Shown in pieces: positions 13,930 to 26,846 of a stretch of 60,879 nt of DNA. The notes below the pieces were generated by a model that saw only the letters and a list, made by a program, of their open reading frames with translations, did not search any database and had not been told where the DNA came from. Every line of letters begins with the position of its first letter. Within the stretch, counting starts at the first letter, position 1. This DNA is from Burkholderiaceae bacterium (GTDB lineage Bacteria; Pseudomonadota; Gammaproteobacteria; Burkholderiales; Burkholderiaceae_D): contig JAIENA010000111.1 in NCBI GenBank assembly GCA_019751755.1, forward strand, positions 1-60,879, in the 5' to 3' direction. The translations under genes were made by a program, and so were the position numbers.

Positions 13930-16900
13930 GCTGCTTGTGCCTCGGAAGCAAAGTTTGCGGCGGATTCCATATCCACTGCCACGATACGCGATACGCCCTG
14001 CTCTTGCATCGTCACACCGATCAGTTGATTGGCCATCTCCATCGCAATCTTGTTGTGCGAAATAAATAGGAATTGGGTATGTTCGGACATGCGTTTCACC
14101 ATACGGCAAAAACGTTCCGTGTTGGCGTCGTCCAGCGGCGCATCGACTTCGTCGAGCAGGCAGAACGGCGCCGGATTCAGGCGGAACATGGAAAACACCA
14201 GGGCCGTCGCCGTCAGTGCCTTTTCGCCACCGGACAGCAGGTGGATGGTGGCGTTCTTCTTGCCCGGCGGCTGCGCCATCACTTGCACGCCGGCGTCCAG
14301 GATTTCATCGCCGGTCATGATCAACTTGGCCTGGCCGCCGCCGAACAAGATCGGGAACAGTTCGGAGAAATGACCATTGACCCGCTCGAACGTGTCTTGC
14401 AACAAATCGCGCGTCTCGCGGTCGATGCGGTGGATCGCGTCTTCCAGCGTGTTGATGGCTTCCGTCAAATCATTGAATTGCGCATCCAGGAAGCGCTTGC
14501 GCTCGCTCGCCTGGGCCAGTTCATCGAGCGCCGCCAGGTTGACGGCGCCCAGCAGCGCGATCGCATTGTTCAGGCGCGTCACTTCGGCCTGCAGGTATTG
14601 CGCCTTCATCTCCGGCTGCAGCTTGGCCGACAGCAGTTGCTCGTCGGCCCCGGCCTCCAGCAGTTGCTGGGCAAACTGCTCCTGGTTCAGGCGCGCCGCT
14701 TGCTCTTTCAACTGCATTTCCGTGATCTTGTCACGCTGCGGCTGCAAGCTGCGCTCATTGCTCATGCGCGCTTCTTCAAAGCTGCGCAATTGCTGCGCGA
14801 CCTGCTCCAGTTCATGGCGCGCATCGGCCAGCGCGCGCTCCTGCTGCGTGCGGCGCTCGAGTAAATCCTGCAAGCCGTCCGCAGCGCTGCCCGCTTCCAG
14901 GCTCTCCAGCTCGCGCTGGCCGGCAAGCAGGCTGTCGGCCACCTGTTGCGCCTGGGCGCGGGCGGTCTCCATCGTGCGGCGCAATTCCGCGATGCGGCTG
15001 CGCTGCGACTTTTCAGCGAATTCCGCCTCTTGCGCGCGGCGTTCCAGGTCGCGCTGCGCATTGCGCGCATCGGCCAGCTTTTGTTCCTTGTCCATCAGCG
15101 CGCTCTGGCCGTCTTCATGCGTGCCCTGCAAGTCGGCCAGTTCCATGTCGAGCTGTTCGAACTTTTCCTCGGACTCCAGGCGCGCCTGGGTTTGTTCTTC
15201 CTCCTGGGCGGCGATTTCCGCCAGGTCGGCGCCAATTTGCGTGCTGCGCTGCTGGAAGCGCGATTCGATTTCCGACAGCTTGACGACATCGAGCTGCAGC
15301 GCGTGCACCGATTGCGTCAGACTTTGCGCCTTCTGGCGCAGTTCCGCCACCAGCCGCGCGTGGTGGGTCACGGCGGCGTCGGCGCGCACGGCGCGCACGC
15401 GCGCTTCTTCGGCCAGCATCGATTGCGCGCGCAATTGCTTGACGATGTTGTCGATTTCCTGCTGGCGCGCCAGCATGCCATCCTGCTCCGCATCGGCCGC
15501 ATAAAAGCGCACCGACGACGGCGTGATCACGTGGCCCTGGCGCGTCACGTAATAGCCGCCCGCCGGCAGTATCGTGCGGTGGCTGAACGCGTCAGCCGCA
15601 TCGTCGGCCACGAACACATTGTGCAGCCAGTCTTGCAGCACGCCGCGCAAGCCCGGATCATTCAATTTCAGCAGGTTCAGGAACGGTTTTAAGCCAGGGC
15701 GCTCCAGCATCGCCGGTGGCGCGCTGGTGACGGGGGCGAACAGCGCCAGCTTGGCCGGCGGCGCATCATTGAGGAAGTGCCTGGCCCAGTCAATGTTCGA
15801 CACCTGCAGCGCCGACGTGCGCTCGCGCAGGATCGCTTCCATCGCGGTTTCCCAGCCTTGCTCGATCTGCAGCTTTTGCCACAGGCGCGGCAGCGCGTCG
15901 AGTTCATGTTTTTGCAGCCACGGCGTGACCTTGCCCTGCGTCTGCACCCGCTCCTGCAACTGTTTCAACGCATTGAGACGCGCTTCCAGCTGCGCATTGG
16001 CGGCGCTTTCCGCATTGACCTGCAATTGCGCGTCCTGCCGCTCAGCTTCCAGCAGCGGCTGTTGTTCATTGGCGTCGTCAAGCTGCATGCCGACTTCTTC
16101 GAGCAGTTGCTGTTTTTCTTCCAGCTGCAGTTTCAAGTTGCCCAGATGTGCCGAGTCCGGCAAGGCGAGGCCGTTCTTTTCCAGTTGCAGGCGCTCCTTG
16201 CGCTGCACCAGCCCGTTCAGGATATTGGTGGCGTTGCGCTGGTGCGCCGATTCCAGTTCCAGTTGCTGCTGCATCTGCATGATGCGCCCGCGCGATTCGG
16301 TGCTGCGCTGCTGCGCGTCGCGCCAGCTTTGCTCCAGCAACGGCAGGCTTTCGGACGCCTGCTCGGACATCATCCGGGCCTGCTCGACCTTCATCGCCAG
16401 CTCTTCCAGCGAAAAATCGGCTTGCTCCAGCTGTTCCAGGTTGTCCTGCGCCTGCTGCTGCCACTGGTCGCGCTGGGCGGCCAGCGTCGCCAGCTGGTTT
16501 TGCAGGCGCGTGCGCGACTCCACCACGAACTTGATTTGCGCTTCCAGGCTGCCGATTTCCGAATTGGTCTGGTATAGCAAGCCCTGCGCCGAATGCAGGC
16601 GGTCGCCGGCGGCAAAGTGCGCTTGCCGCATGTGCTCCAGCGTCAGCTCCACATTGCGCAGCTTGGCGGTTTGCTCTTCGAGGTCGGTTTGGGCCTGCTC
16701 CATCTCGCGGAACCAGCGCTGCTGCTCGGCCTGCGCTTCATTCCTGCGCAGCAGCCACAGCAGCTTTTGCTTTTCATCCTGGTCGGCCTGCAACTGGTGG
16801 AAGCGCATGGCGACTTCCGCCTGGGCCTCCAGGCGTTCCAGGTTGCTGTTCAATTCGCGCAGGATATCTTCCACCCGCAACAGGTTTTCGCGCGTATCGT

Positions 16901-17453
16901 GCAGGCGGTTTTCCGTTTCGCGGCGGCGCTCCTTGTATTTCGAAACGCCGGCCGCTTCTTCCAGGAACACGCGCAATTCCTCGGGGCGCGATTCAATAAT
17001 GCGGGCAATCATGCCCTGGCCGATAATCGCGTAAGCGCGCGGCCCGAGGCCGGTACCGAGGAAAATATCCTGGATATCGCGCCGGCGCACCGGCTGGCTA
17101 TTGATGTAATAAGTCGACGTGCCATCGCGCGTCAACGTGCGTTTGACAGCGATTTCCGCATATTGGCCCCACTGGCCGGACGCCTTGCCTTCGTGGTTGT
17201 CGAACACCAGTTCGACCGAGGCGCGGCCGGACGGCTTGCGGTGCGTGGAGCCGTTGAAAATCACGTCCTGCATCGATTCACCGCGCAATTCCGATGCTTT
17301 TGATTCGCCCAGCACCCATCGTACGGCATCGATAATATTCGATTTGCCGCAGCCGTTAGGACCTACAACGCCAACCAATTGACCCGGCACCTGGAAATTG
17401 GTGGGATCAACGAAAGACTTAAATCCCGACAATTTTATCGATGATAAACGCAC
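13926..17453 (-). CDS. smc: Chromosome segregation protein SMC
   Basis: A 1175-residue SMC ATPase that compacts and organises the chromosome, probably with ScpA and ScpB encoded elsewhere. The N-terminal Walker A GPNGCGKSN is at residues 31-39. Long coiled coils flank a central hinge (about 500-680), and the C-terminal head carries the signature LSGGEKALTATAL followed by Walker B FCLLDEVDAPLDD. It is the first gene of the leftward block; its upstream region faces the phosphatase gene in the other direction. Confidence 0.97.
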
Positions 17454-17584
17454 GTTTTTGAAAAGCCGGTTTCGGATTGCCTTGATGAAAAGTGGCCTAT
17501 CATACCATTTTGGTCGTCAATACTGGCCAAAAAGACGGTGGTGCGCACCGTCTAAACCCTCTAAAACCAATTAAAAACAGCATC

Positions 17585-18067
17585 ATGGCCCAACCTTCCA
17601 TCCTGTTCGTTTGCATGGGCAATATCTGCCGCTCCCCCACCGCCGAAGGCGTGTTCCGCGCCCGCGCGCGGCAGGCGGGACTGGACCTGCAGATAGACTC
17701 CGCCGGCACCCATGCCTATCACGTCGGCAGCGCCCCGGACGCGCGCTCGATGCGGCACGCACAGCAGCGGGGCTATGACCTGTCGGCGCAGCGCGCGCGC
17801 CAGGTCTCGGCGGCGGACTTCGAAGCGTTTGACCATATCCTGGCGATGGACCATGACAACCTCGCCATCCTGACGTCGCGCTGCCCGGCCGCCCACCAGC
17901 ATAAACTGGGGCTGTTCATGCACTACGCCGCCCGCTCGCACTCAGACATTGTGCCGGACCCGTATTACGGCGGCGCGCGGGGTTTTGACACGGTACTGGA
18001 CTACGTGGAAGACGCGGCGGATGGGCTGATAGCAGTGTTGCGCAATTGCGATAATGGCAATTTATGA
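17585..18067 (+). CDS. Low molecular weight protein-tyrosine phosphatase
   Basis: A 160-residue cytoplasmic phosphatase. The P-loop CMGNICRSP gives Cys10-X5-Arg16, and the general acid Asp is in VPDPYYGG in the C-terminal third. The start at 17585 places the loop at the usual distance from the N-terminus; an in-frame ATG at 17492 would add about 31 residues with no family resemblance. Relatives act either on tyrosine kinases of exopolysaccharide export or on other phosphotyrosine proteins; no such kinase is adjacent, so the substrate is unknown. Confidence 0.93.
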   Translation: MAQPSILFVCMGNICRSPTAEGVFRARARQAGLDLQIDSAGTHAYHVGSAPDARSMRHAQQRGYDLSAQRARQVSAADFEAFDHILAMDHDNLAILTSRCPAAHQHKLGLFMHYAARSHSDIVPDPYYGGARGFDTVLDYVEDAADGLIAVLRNCDNGNL

Positions 18068-18120
18068 GATTGTGCGCGCGCTGAACTTATGACCTGGCTG
18101 GCAGGTCACCCACCGGAAAC

Positions 18121-20787
18121 TCAGGCGACCGCGCCCGGCGCCACCATCTCGGCGTCGTTGACGGCGGCCTGCCCCATTGCCTGCGATAGCGCGCGGCCGA
18201 CCAGGCCCTCGGGGCGGTACACGCGTACTTTTCCTTCGCGAAATTGCTGCGCCAGGATGTCACCCGACAGTGAAAACGCTTCCTGGCGCGCATGCGTCGA
18301 GAAGATATACAGCGTCTTCAACGGACTGATCCACGCCAATTTCACCTTGCGCCGGCTGCCGTCAATCTGGTCGAATTCCAGCCAGTCGCCACGCGTCAGG
18401 CTGTCGACTTCGACCACGGCGTCATCATCGGGCGGTGGCGGCGGTACGGCCGCCGCGCGCGGCCGCGCGGCGGCTTGCGCCGCCAGTGCCTGGCGCCGTT
18501 CGGCGGCTTTTTGCGCCGCCTCCATCGCCAACTCGACCTGGCGCTCGGGCGACACTTCCAGCGGCGCGCGCACGATCGACGCGTGGCATTCCGCCAGTTC
18601 GGCAAAAAATTGCAGACGCTCGGCATCCTGCCATTTAATAATGTCGAGCCATTTATTCAGTGTCGACAGCAGCTTGGGCAATTTGCCAATCAACTGCTTG
18701 CGTTCGTCGGGCGTGATCTTCGGCTTGACGCTCCAGATCAAGTCATCCATGGTTTGCGTGGCATGCTGCACGGCGCCCGGCTTTTCTTCCTCCACGCTGT
18801 AGGCCAGGGTCAGCACGTTGACCCAGCGGTTTTCCAGGAACGCTTCCACCACCGCCACCACGTCACCGCTGCCGATGCGCAGCGCCACGGCATTGGTTGC
18901 CGAGCGGGCCGCCTGCGCCATTTTTTCCTGCTTCAGCGCCGCCGCGATGGGCGCCGCCATCGCGGTGGCCTCGGCGGTTTCGTCGGCTTTCAGCGATGCT
19001 TCCAGCTCGTTGACGGCTTCCGTAAACACCCGCAATTCGTGGTCATGGTCGCGCCCGACGCGCTCGACGCTGCGCTGCATGGCCTGGAACAGCGGATCGT
19101 CCGGACTCTTGCGCTGCTCCCAGCCCATGCGCGACAACAGGTCGATCAAACGCCGTGCCGGATGGCTGTCCTGAAAGAAGAAATCCTTGTCGACCAGCGC
19201 TGCTTTTAATACGGGAATTTGCAGGAAGCGCATCAAGTCGCGGATTTCCTGCGAAATATTGTGGTCACGGAAGACCGCATCAAACACCGCCGACAGTAAA
19301 TCAATGGTGCTTTCGTCGGCACGGCTCAAGGCGCCCTGCGGCGCTTGCTGCTTGATGCTGGGCAGATAAAACACATTCGGCGCGGCGCCCAGTCCCGCCA
19401 GCCCGGCCGGGCCATCGGCTGCGGTTGCCGCCGCCCCAGCCGATGCTGACGGGCCGCCCGATATCCCGCTCAACGCGGCGCCGTGGGCATTGAGCAACGC
19501 CAGCAAGCCGGAGCCGCCAGCAGGATATCCGGCGCCGCCGGCTACGCCACCTTGCATGCCATCCAACCCAGCGCCGGACAGGTCACCTGTGATGCCATTC
19601 GCCATACCAACCGGCGTGCCACCAGCCATCCGCGCCGTCGCCGGAATAGCCCCCACGCCGACTGCCGCCGCGCCATTGCCGCCTTGCGCCACCACACCGG
19701 CCCAAGGCACGCCCCCTGCAACGCCACCCGGCATGGCGCCGGACATCGCACCAGGGACGCCCCCGGCTCCGGGCGCCATGCCCGGCCCCGGGACACCTGC
19801 GGCGGCCAGCCCACCCTGCTGCACCTGCGACAGAAAATTCAACAGCGGCTGTTTGGCCGCCACCTGCGCCGCCTGCTGCTGTACCGCGTTATTGCCATCG
19901 CCCTGGAAGTGTTGCGCCGGCCCCTGCGCCCACGCGCCCGCCTTCAGGTTGGCGATATCGGGCAAATCCGGGATCAGCAGCGCCGGATCGGCGGCCGGCT
20001 GCTGCGCACCGCCAAAAAACTGGCGCAGTTGCTGGGCCAGTTCCGCCTGCTGCTTGCGCTGGCGCGCCGGACTGGCGCTGCTGGCGTCGTGCGTATCGGC
20101 CTTGCGGGTTTTAAAGCTGTCCACAGAACCGGGCTGGGCCGCCTTGCGCTGCAGGGTGTCGTTCAATTCATCGAACATCGGCGACAACTGCAGAAACAAG
20201 TCCGGCTTCAGCAACGCCAGCAACAACTCCTGCGCCTCCTCATCGGGATTAAACGTCAGCCAGGCTTGCTGCATCGCCACCAGCAACACCTCCGGCCGGA
20301 ACGGATTCTGGTTGACCCGCAAGATGTCGCGGTCCAACAGGAACGCCAACCGCACATTGAGCGTGGCCAGCGCATCGGCATACTGCACGTCGAACGGCTT
20401 GGCCAGCGCGCCCATCGCCACTTGGGTGTCCATTTCCTCCATCGACACCAGCGACAGCGCTTGCGCCACCGGCTTCGGACGGGCGTTCTGGCCCGGTGCC
20501 AGTTCCGCGATGTCGTGGCGCAGCGTTTTTTCCAGTGCCTTCTTGACAAGACTGAGATAGCCGTAATGGCCGCTGCGCAGCAAGTTGCCGGCCCGGATGC
20601 GGACCTGCAATACGCGCACGTCAGCATCGAGGTCGCCATCAACCAGCGCGGCCGCGACGCGCGTCGTAAAGTCCAGGAATTGGTCGCTAACGTGCCGGTG
20701 GACGATCTCGATCAGGTTTTCCAGCAACGCATGCCGCGGCGTCACCGCTTTCTTGGGCACGGCAGGGTTTGTCGGATCTGCTTGCAT
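18121..20787 (-). CDS. DUF1631 family protein with Gly/Pro-rich insert
   Basis: An 888-residue protein recognised as DUF1631, a betaproteobacterial family of unknown function. The N-terminal part (about 1-240) and the part from about 480 onward are conserved-looking and helical. Between roughly 325 and 480 lies low-complexity sequence with repeats such as GVPGAMSGAMPGG and little else. A proline stretch (VPPPPPDDDA) precedes a C-terminal domain of about 80 residues (RGDWLEFDQIDGSRRKVKLAW) that resembles PilZ-like beta barrels. No signal peptide or membrane segment is seen. Transcription converges with the phosphatase gene, 53 bases between stops. Confidence 0.85.
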   Translation of the reverse strand: MQADPTNPAVPKKAVTPRHALLENLIEIVHRHVSDQFLDFTTRVAAALVDGDLDADVRVLQVRIRAGNLLRSGHYGYLSLVKKALEKTLRHDIAELAPGQNARPKPVAQALSLVSMEEMDTQVAMGALAKPFDVQYADALATLNVRLAFLLDRDILRVNQNPFRPEVLLVAMQQAWLTFNPDEEAQELLLALLKPDLFLQLSPMFDELNDTLQRKAAQPGSVDSFKTRKADTHDASSASPARQRKQQAELAQQLRQFFGGAQQPAADPALLIPDLPDIANLKAGAWAQGPAQHFQGDGNNAVQQQAAQVAAKQPLLNFLSQVQQGGLAAAGVPGPGMAPGAGGVPGAMSGAMPGGVAGGVPWAGVVAQGGNGAAAVGVGAIPATARMAGGTPVGMANGITGDLSGAGLDGMQGGVAGGAGYPAGGSGLLALLNAHGAALSGISGGPSASAGAAATAADGPAGLAGLGAAPNVFYLPSIKQQAPQGALSRADESTIDLLSAVFDAVFRDHNISQEIRDLMRFLQIPVLKAALVDKDFFFQDSHPARRLIDLLSRMGWEQRKSPDDPLFQAMQRSVERVGRDHDHELRVFTEAVNELEASLKADETAEATAMAAPIAAALKQEKMAQAARSATNAVALRIGSGDVVAVVEAFLENRWVNVLTLAYSVEEEKPGAVQHATQTMDDLIWSVKPKITPDERKQLIGKLPKLLSTLNKWLDIIKWQDAERLQFFAELAECHASIVRAPLEVSPERQVELAMEAAQKAAERRQALAAQAAARPRAAAVPPPPPDDDAVVEVDSLTRGDWLEFDQIDGSRRKVKLAWISPLKTLYIFSTHARQEAFSLSGDILAQQFREGKVRVYRPEGLVGRALSQAMGQAAVNDAEMVAPGAVA

Positions 20788-20931
20788 GGTCTAACCTGAT
20801 TCGGTGGGAACGGCGGATTGCCACCCCCATATTCTTGCACACTATTGCCGCAAGGCAATGTCTGCGAGTTAATAATCGGTAGTTTTTTGCCGAGACTGTC
20901 TCAGACGGTCTCAACCTGAAGGGATTAAATC

Positions 20932-21156
20932 ATGCAATCCAAGGTAAAAACCAGACAAGATTATCAGGGCAGCCAGGAAACGCCACAACACGGCGGCGGC
21001 ATCAACCGGCAGTCCGGGTCCGGGTCGGGATCGGGCGCCATGGCGCAGCAGGAGTACCAGGGGGGACGGCGCGAGGATGTGCGCGCCGAGGAGAGTCGCC
21101 GCAGCAACCGGATCAGCGCCCGCAGCACCCACCGCAACGGGGCGCGGGGACGGTAG
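20932..21156 (+). CDS. Small disordered hydrophilic protein
   Basis: A 74-residue protein rich in Gly, Ser, Gln, Arg and Glu (for example GGGINRQSGSGSGSGAM and two DYQG/EYQG motifs) with no hydrophobic core. The ATG at 20932 has a good ribosome-binding sequence (gaaggga) eight bases upstream. Composition suggests an intrinsically disordered, possibly stress-related protein, but no family was recognised. It is divergent from the DUF1631 gene, and a 12-base duplicated unit follows its stop codon directly. Confidence 0.55.
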   Translation: MQSKVKTRQDYQGSQETPQHGGGINRQSGSGSGSGAMAQQEYQGGRREDVRAEESRRSNRISARSTHRNGARGR

Positions 21157-21179
21157 CGGCGGTGTTGGCGGCGGTGTTG
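21156..21179. repeat. Two perfect 12-base tandem units
   Basis: The unit gcggcggtgttg occurs twice in a row starting at the last base of the small-protein stop codon. It shares its ggcggtgttg core with the repeat array in the permease gene at 4182-4239. Confidence 0.8.
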
Positions 21180-21219
21180 GCAGAATCGCTGGCGGGTAAC
21201 TGAGGTGAGCGGTGAGACG

Positions 21220-21777
21220 TCAGATATTGGTCACGCGGTGCCCTTTTGGCGGCGCGAAATCCATGACTTTATCGATCATCTTGACTTCCGCCGCCTGCCG
21301 CGCCGTCAGGTGCAGGTCCGAGTAATGGTGGATCTGCCAATGTTCATCCGAGAACGCCACGTGCTTGCGCAGGATTTCCTCGGTGCGCGCGTCGTCGGCC
21401 TGCAGGCCTTCGACAATGATGCGCAGCGCTTCCGGCCGGGCGCCGGACGGCGCGCTGGCGTGCGACTTGTGCACCATAAAGCGCGCCGTGCTGCTGGCAT
21501 AGCGCCGCTGGCCCGCCATGAACACGATCACGGCAATCGACGCCACCGCGCCCGCGTTATAGAAATGAAAACGGATCGGCAGCTTGCTCAGGTAGTTATA
21601 GAGACAGATCCCGTCGCTGACATAGCCGCCGTTCGATTGCAGCAGCACGTGGGCGTCGCTGACCATGTCCTCCGTCATGTCTGCGACCGCATCGAACATG
21701 CGATGCACCATATCGCTGTTGACGTCGCCGGACAACGTGAACCACGCGTGCCCGTCAAATTGTTCATGCTGGTCCAT
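21220..21777 (-). CDS. Stand-alone ClpP-like serine protease
   Basis: A 185-residue protein of the ClpP/crotonase-type protease superfamily. The oxyanion region reads QSNGGYVSDGICLYNYL (48-64); the likely nucleophile is Ser80 in GAVASIAVIVFMAG, the likely base His103 in FMVHKSH, and Asp154 in YSDLHLTARQAAE matches the ClpP acid position. It is more divergent than the housekeeping ClpP (no ASMG around the serine) and no clpX or tig is nearby, so it is an accessory ClpP-like protein with an unknown unfoldase partner or none. It diverges from the gcv promoter region. Confidence 0.8.
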   Translation of the reverse strand: MDQHEQFDGHAWFTLSGDVNSDMVHRMFDAVADMTEDMVSDAHVLLQSNGGYVSDGICLYNYLSKLPIRFHFYNAGAVASIAVIVFMAGQRRYASSTARFMVHKSHASAPSGARPEALRIIVEGLQADDARTEEILRKHVAFSDEHWQIHHYSDLHLTARQAAEVKMIDKVMDFAPPKGHRVTNI

Positions 21778-21890
21778 GGTCGGCCTCTTTGTTTTAATGA
21801 AGACAATTTTAGCAAAGGAGCGCCTCCCAACCGCGCACGGATTTCATTCGTGTGCAGGGGTGGAAAGCCGCCCCGCCGGGGCCCGCAAGA

Positions 21891-21919
21891 TTGACATGCG
21901 CGCCCTTCTGGCATATATT
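21891..21919 (+). promoter_or_regulatory. Sigma-70 promoter of the gcv riboswitch operon
   Basis: A perfect TTGACA at 21891-21896 is separated by 17 bases from TATATT at 21914-21919, placing the transcript start at about 21926, just before the first glycine aptamer. Confidence 0.85.
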
Positions 21920-21925
21920 CCCGAG

Positions 21926-22130
21926 TCTTGATCGGGAGAGCGCAGCAACCTGCTGCCGCCGAAGGGGCACTACCCAAAAACTCTCAGGCAGAAGGACCGG
22001 TCAGGGGCCAGCGGCGCACGGCGCAGCCGGTTAAACTCTGGAGAGCGGCTGTTCATTCGAAACAGCCCACCGAAGGGGCGTGCATGCGACGGGTTTGTCC
22101 TGTCCTTGCTATCTCTCAGGTACAAGGGAC
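21926..22130 (+). ncRNA. Tandem glycine riboswitch
   Basis: Two glycine aptamers in a row precede gcvT. The first runs from about 21928 (cgggagagcgc) through the core gccgaaggggca to actctcaggcagaaggacc; the second from about 22034 (tctggagagcgg) through accgaaggggcg to atctctcaggtacaaggga. These paired gaGAG...CTCTCAGG P1 strands and GAAGGGG cores are the hallmarks of the gcvT-class glycine riboswitch. Such switches normally turn glycine cleavage genes on when glycine is abundant. Confidence 0.93.
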
Positions 22131-22176
22131 AGAGGGGTTCGATGTACGGCATTGCCGTGCTCTATTGACCCCTTTT
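22131..22176 (+). promoter_or_regulatory. Probable riboswitch expression platform
   Basis: After the second aptamer, aggggt (22133-22138) can pair with acccct (22168-22173), enclosing an inner acggc/gccgt hairpin, and a tttt run follows. It could form a terminator or a structure close to the gcvT start; which one, and its alternative pairing with the aptamer, is an inference. Confidence 0.5.
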
Positions 22177-22192
22177 GATCATTGGACCAATC

Positions 22193-23323
22193 ATGACCTT
22201 GAAGTCGACTCCCCTCAATCACGCCCACCGCGCCATCAACGCCCGCATGGTCGATTTCGGCGGCTGGGACATGCCGGTCAACTACGGCTCGCAAATCGAA
22301 GAACACCTTGCCGTGCGCACCGACGTCGGCATGTTCGACGTGGCCCACATGTGCGTGGTCGATATCAAGGGCGCCAACGTGCGCGCTTTCCTGCGTGGCC
22401 TGCTGGCCAACAACGTCGACAAGCTGCAAGTATCGGGCAAGGCCCTGTATTCGTGCATGCTGAACCCTGAAGGCACCGTGATCGACGACCTGATCGTCTA
22501 CTTCATCAACGAAGAATGGTTCCGCCTGGTGGTCAACGCCGGCACCGCCACCAAGGATGTGGCATGGATGCAGGCGCACAACGAGCAGACCGGCGCCGGC
22601 CTGACGATCACCCAGCGCCGCGATGGCGACACGGCCGAAGGCGCGCCGATGGCGCTGATCGCCGTCCAAGGTCCGAACGCCCGCGCCAAGGTATGGGATG
22701 TGATCCCCGGCTCGCAGGCAGCCACCGGCGAGATGAAGCCATTCAACGTCGCCTTCGTGCAAGACACGCCGTTCGGCGAGGCGATGGTGGCGCGCACCGG
22801 CTACACCGGTGAAGACGGTTTCGAGATCGGCGTCGCGGCCAGCCAGGCCGAAGCCCTGTGGAACGCCCTGCTGGCGGCCGGCGTGAAACCGGCAGGCCTG
22901 GGCGCGCGCGACACGCTGCGCCTGGAAGCCGGCATGAACCTGTACGGCCAGGACATGGATGAATCGGTGAACCCGCTGGACGCCGGCCTGGCCTGGACCA
23001 TCGACCTGGTGTCCGAGCGCGACTTCGTCGGCAAGGCGGCACTGCAAGCCAAAGGCCAGAACGCCCAGTTCGTCGGCCTGATCCTGCGCGAAAAAGGCGG
23101 CGTGCTGCGCGCCCACCAGAAAATCATCGCCGCCAACGGCGACACCGGCGAAATCACGTCCGGCACCTTCAGCCCCACGATGCAGCAGGCGATCGCGCTG
23201 GCGCGTGTACCAATGGGCGTCAATGTCGGCGACACCGTGCACGTCGAAATCCGCGACAAGAAACTGGCCGCCACGGTTGTGAAGCTGCCTTTCGTCCGTA
23301 ACGGTAAAATCCTTGCTGCCTGA
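22193..23323 (+). CDS. gcvT: Aminomethyltransferase, glycine cleavage T protein
   Basis: T protein of the glycine cleavage system; moves the aminomethyl group from lipoyl-GcvH to tetrahydrofolate, releasing ammonia and methylene-THF. The 376-residue protein starts [13 protein letters not shown] at 22193; an ATG six codons earlier is less plausible. Folate-domain landmarks include [16 protein letters not shown] and [13 protein letters not shown]. It lies directly behind the tandem glycine riboswitch and 31 bases before gcvH. Confidence 0.97.
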   Translation: MTLKSTPLNHAHRAINARMVDFGGWDMPVNYGSQIEEHLAVRTDVGMFDVAHMCVVDIKGANVRAFLRGLLANNVDKLQVSGKALYSCMLNPEGTVIDDLIVYFINEEWFRLVVNAGTATKDVAWMQAHNEQTGAGLTITQRRDGDTAEGAPMALIAVQGPNARAKVWDVIPGSQAATGEMKPFNVAFVQDTPFGEAMVARTGYTGEDGFEIGVAASQAEALWNALLAAGVKPAGLGARDTLRLEAGMNLYGQDMDESVNPLDAGLAWTIDLVSERDFVGKAALQAKGQNAQFVGLILREKGGVLRAHQKIIAANGDTGEITSGTFSPTMQQAIALARVPMGVNVGDTVHVEIRDKKLAATVVKLPFVRNGKILAA

Positions 23324-23354
23324 ACGGCACATTAACCACCCAACTGGAGCCCAT

Positions 23355-23738
23355 ATGAGCAACATTCCTGCAGACCTGAAGTACACCGCATCCCACGAGT
23401 GGGTCCGTGCTGAAGCGGACGGCACCCTGACCGTCGGCATCACTGAATTCGCGCAGGATGCGCTGGGCGACATCGTGTTCGTCGAACTGCCAAAAGTCGG
23501 CAACAGCTACGGCGCAGGCGACGACGCCGCCGTGGTGGAATCCGTGAAAGCCGCTTCCGACATCTACGCGCCAGTGGCCGGCGAAGTTATCGCCGTCAAC
23601 GACGCGGTGGTGGACGCGCCTGAGTCGATCAATAGCGACGCGTACGCCGCCTGGCTGTTCAAGATCAAGCCAGCCGACGCCGCCGCCATCGACGGCCTGC
23701 TGGACGCTGCCGCTTACGGCAAGACCACCGAAGGTTAA
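23355..23738 (+). CDS. gcvH: Glycine cleavage system H protein
   Basis: Lipoyl carrier protein that shuttles the aminomethyl intermediate between GcvP, GcvT and GcvL. The lipoylation site is Lys65 in [10 protein letters not shown], within the usual beta-barrel of a 127-residue protein. The start at 23355 follows a ggag ribosome-binding site. An intrinsic terminator lies just after the stop. Confidence 0.97.
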   Translation: MSNIPADLKYTASHEWVRAEADGTLTVGITEFAQDALGDIVFVELPKVGNSYGAGDDAAVVESVKAASDIYAPVAGEVIAVNDAVVDAPESINSDAYAAWLFKIKPADAAAIDGLLDAAAYGKTTEG

Positions 23739-23742
23739 ACCC

Positions 23743-23776
23743 ATGGCGCCCGCCTGAACCCGGGCGCCATTTTTTT
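23743..23776 (+). terminator. Intrinsic terminator between gcvH and gcvP
   Basis: A 10-base-pair stem (atggcgcccg at 23743-23752 with cgggcgccat at 23761-23770) and an eight-base loop are followed by a run of seven T. This should end or attenuate transcription before gcvP. Confidence 0.88.
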
Positions 23777-23901
23777 GCGGCCCCCGTTCCGCAGGCTTTA
23801 CACAGCCGCGGGGCCACCGTGGCCGAAACGCCCCGAACCGCACCCGGCCCGCGGTTTTGTAAAGCCCGCCCAACGAATTTATCTCATCTGCCCCCGCTAT
23901 C

Positions 23902-26796
<2,895 letters not shown>

Positions 26797-26808
26797 GCAC
26801 GCGATCCG

Positions 26809-26844
26809 GCGATGGATGGCGGATCACGATCCGCCATCCATCGC
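26809..26844. terminator. Strong hairpin between convergent gcvP and a leftward gene
   Basis: A perfect 17-base inverted repeat (26809-26825 and 26828-26844) with two bases between the arms fills almost the whole gap between two stop codons. There is no T-run on either side, so it may act as a bidirectional transcript end or RNA-stabilising structure, not a classical intrinsic terminator. Confidence 0.7.
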
Positions 26845-26846
26845 AC

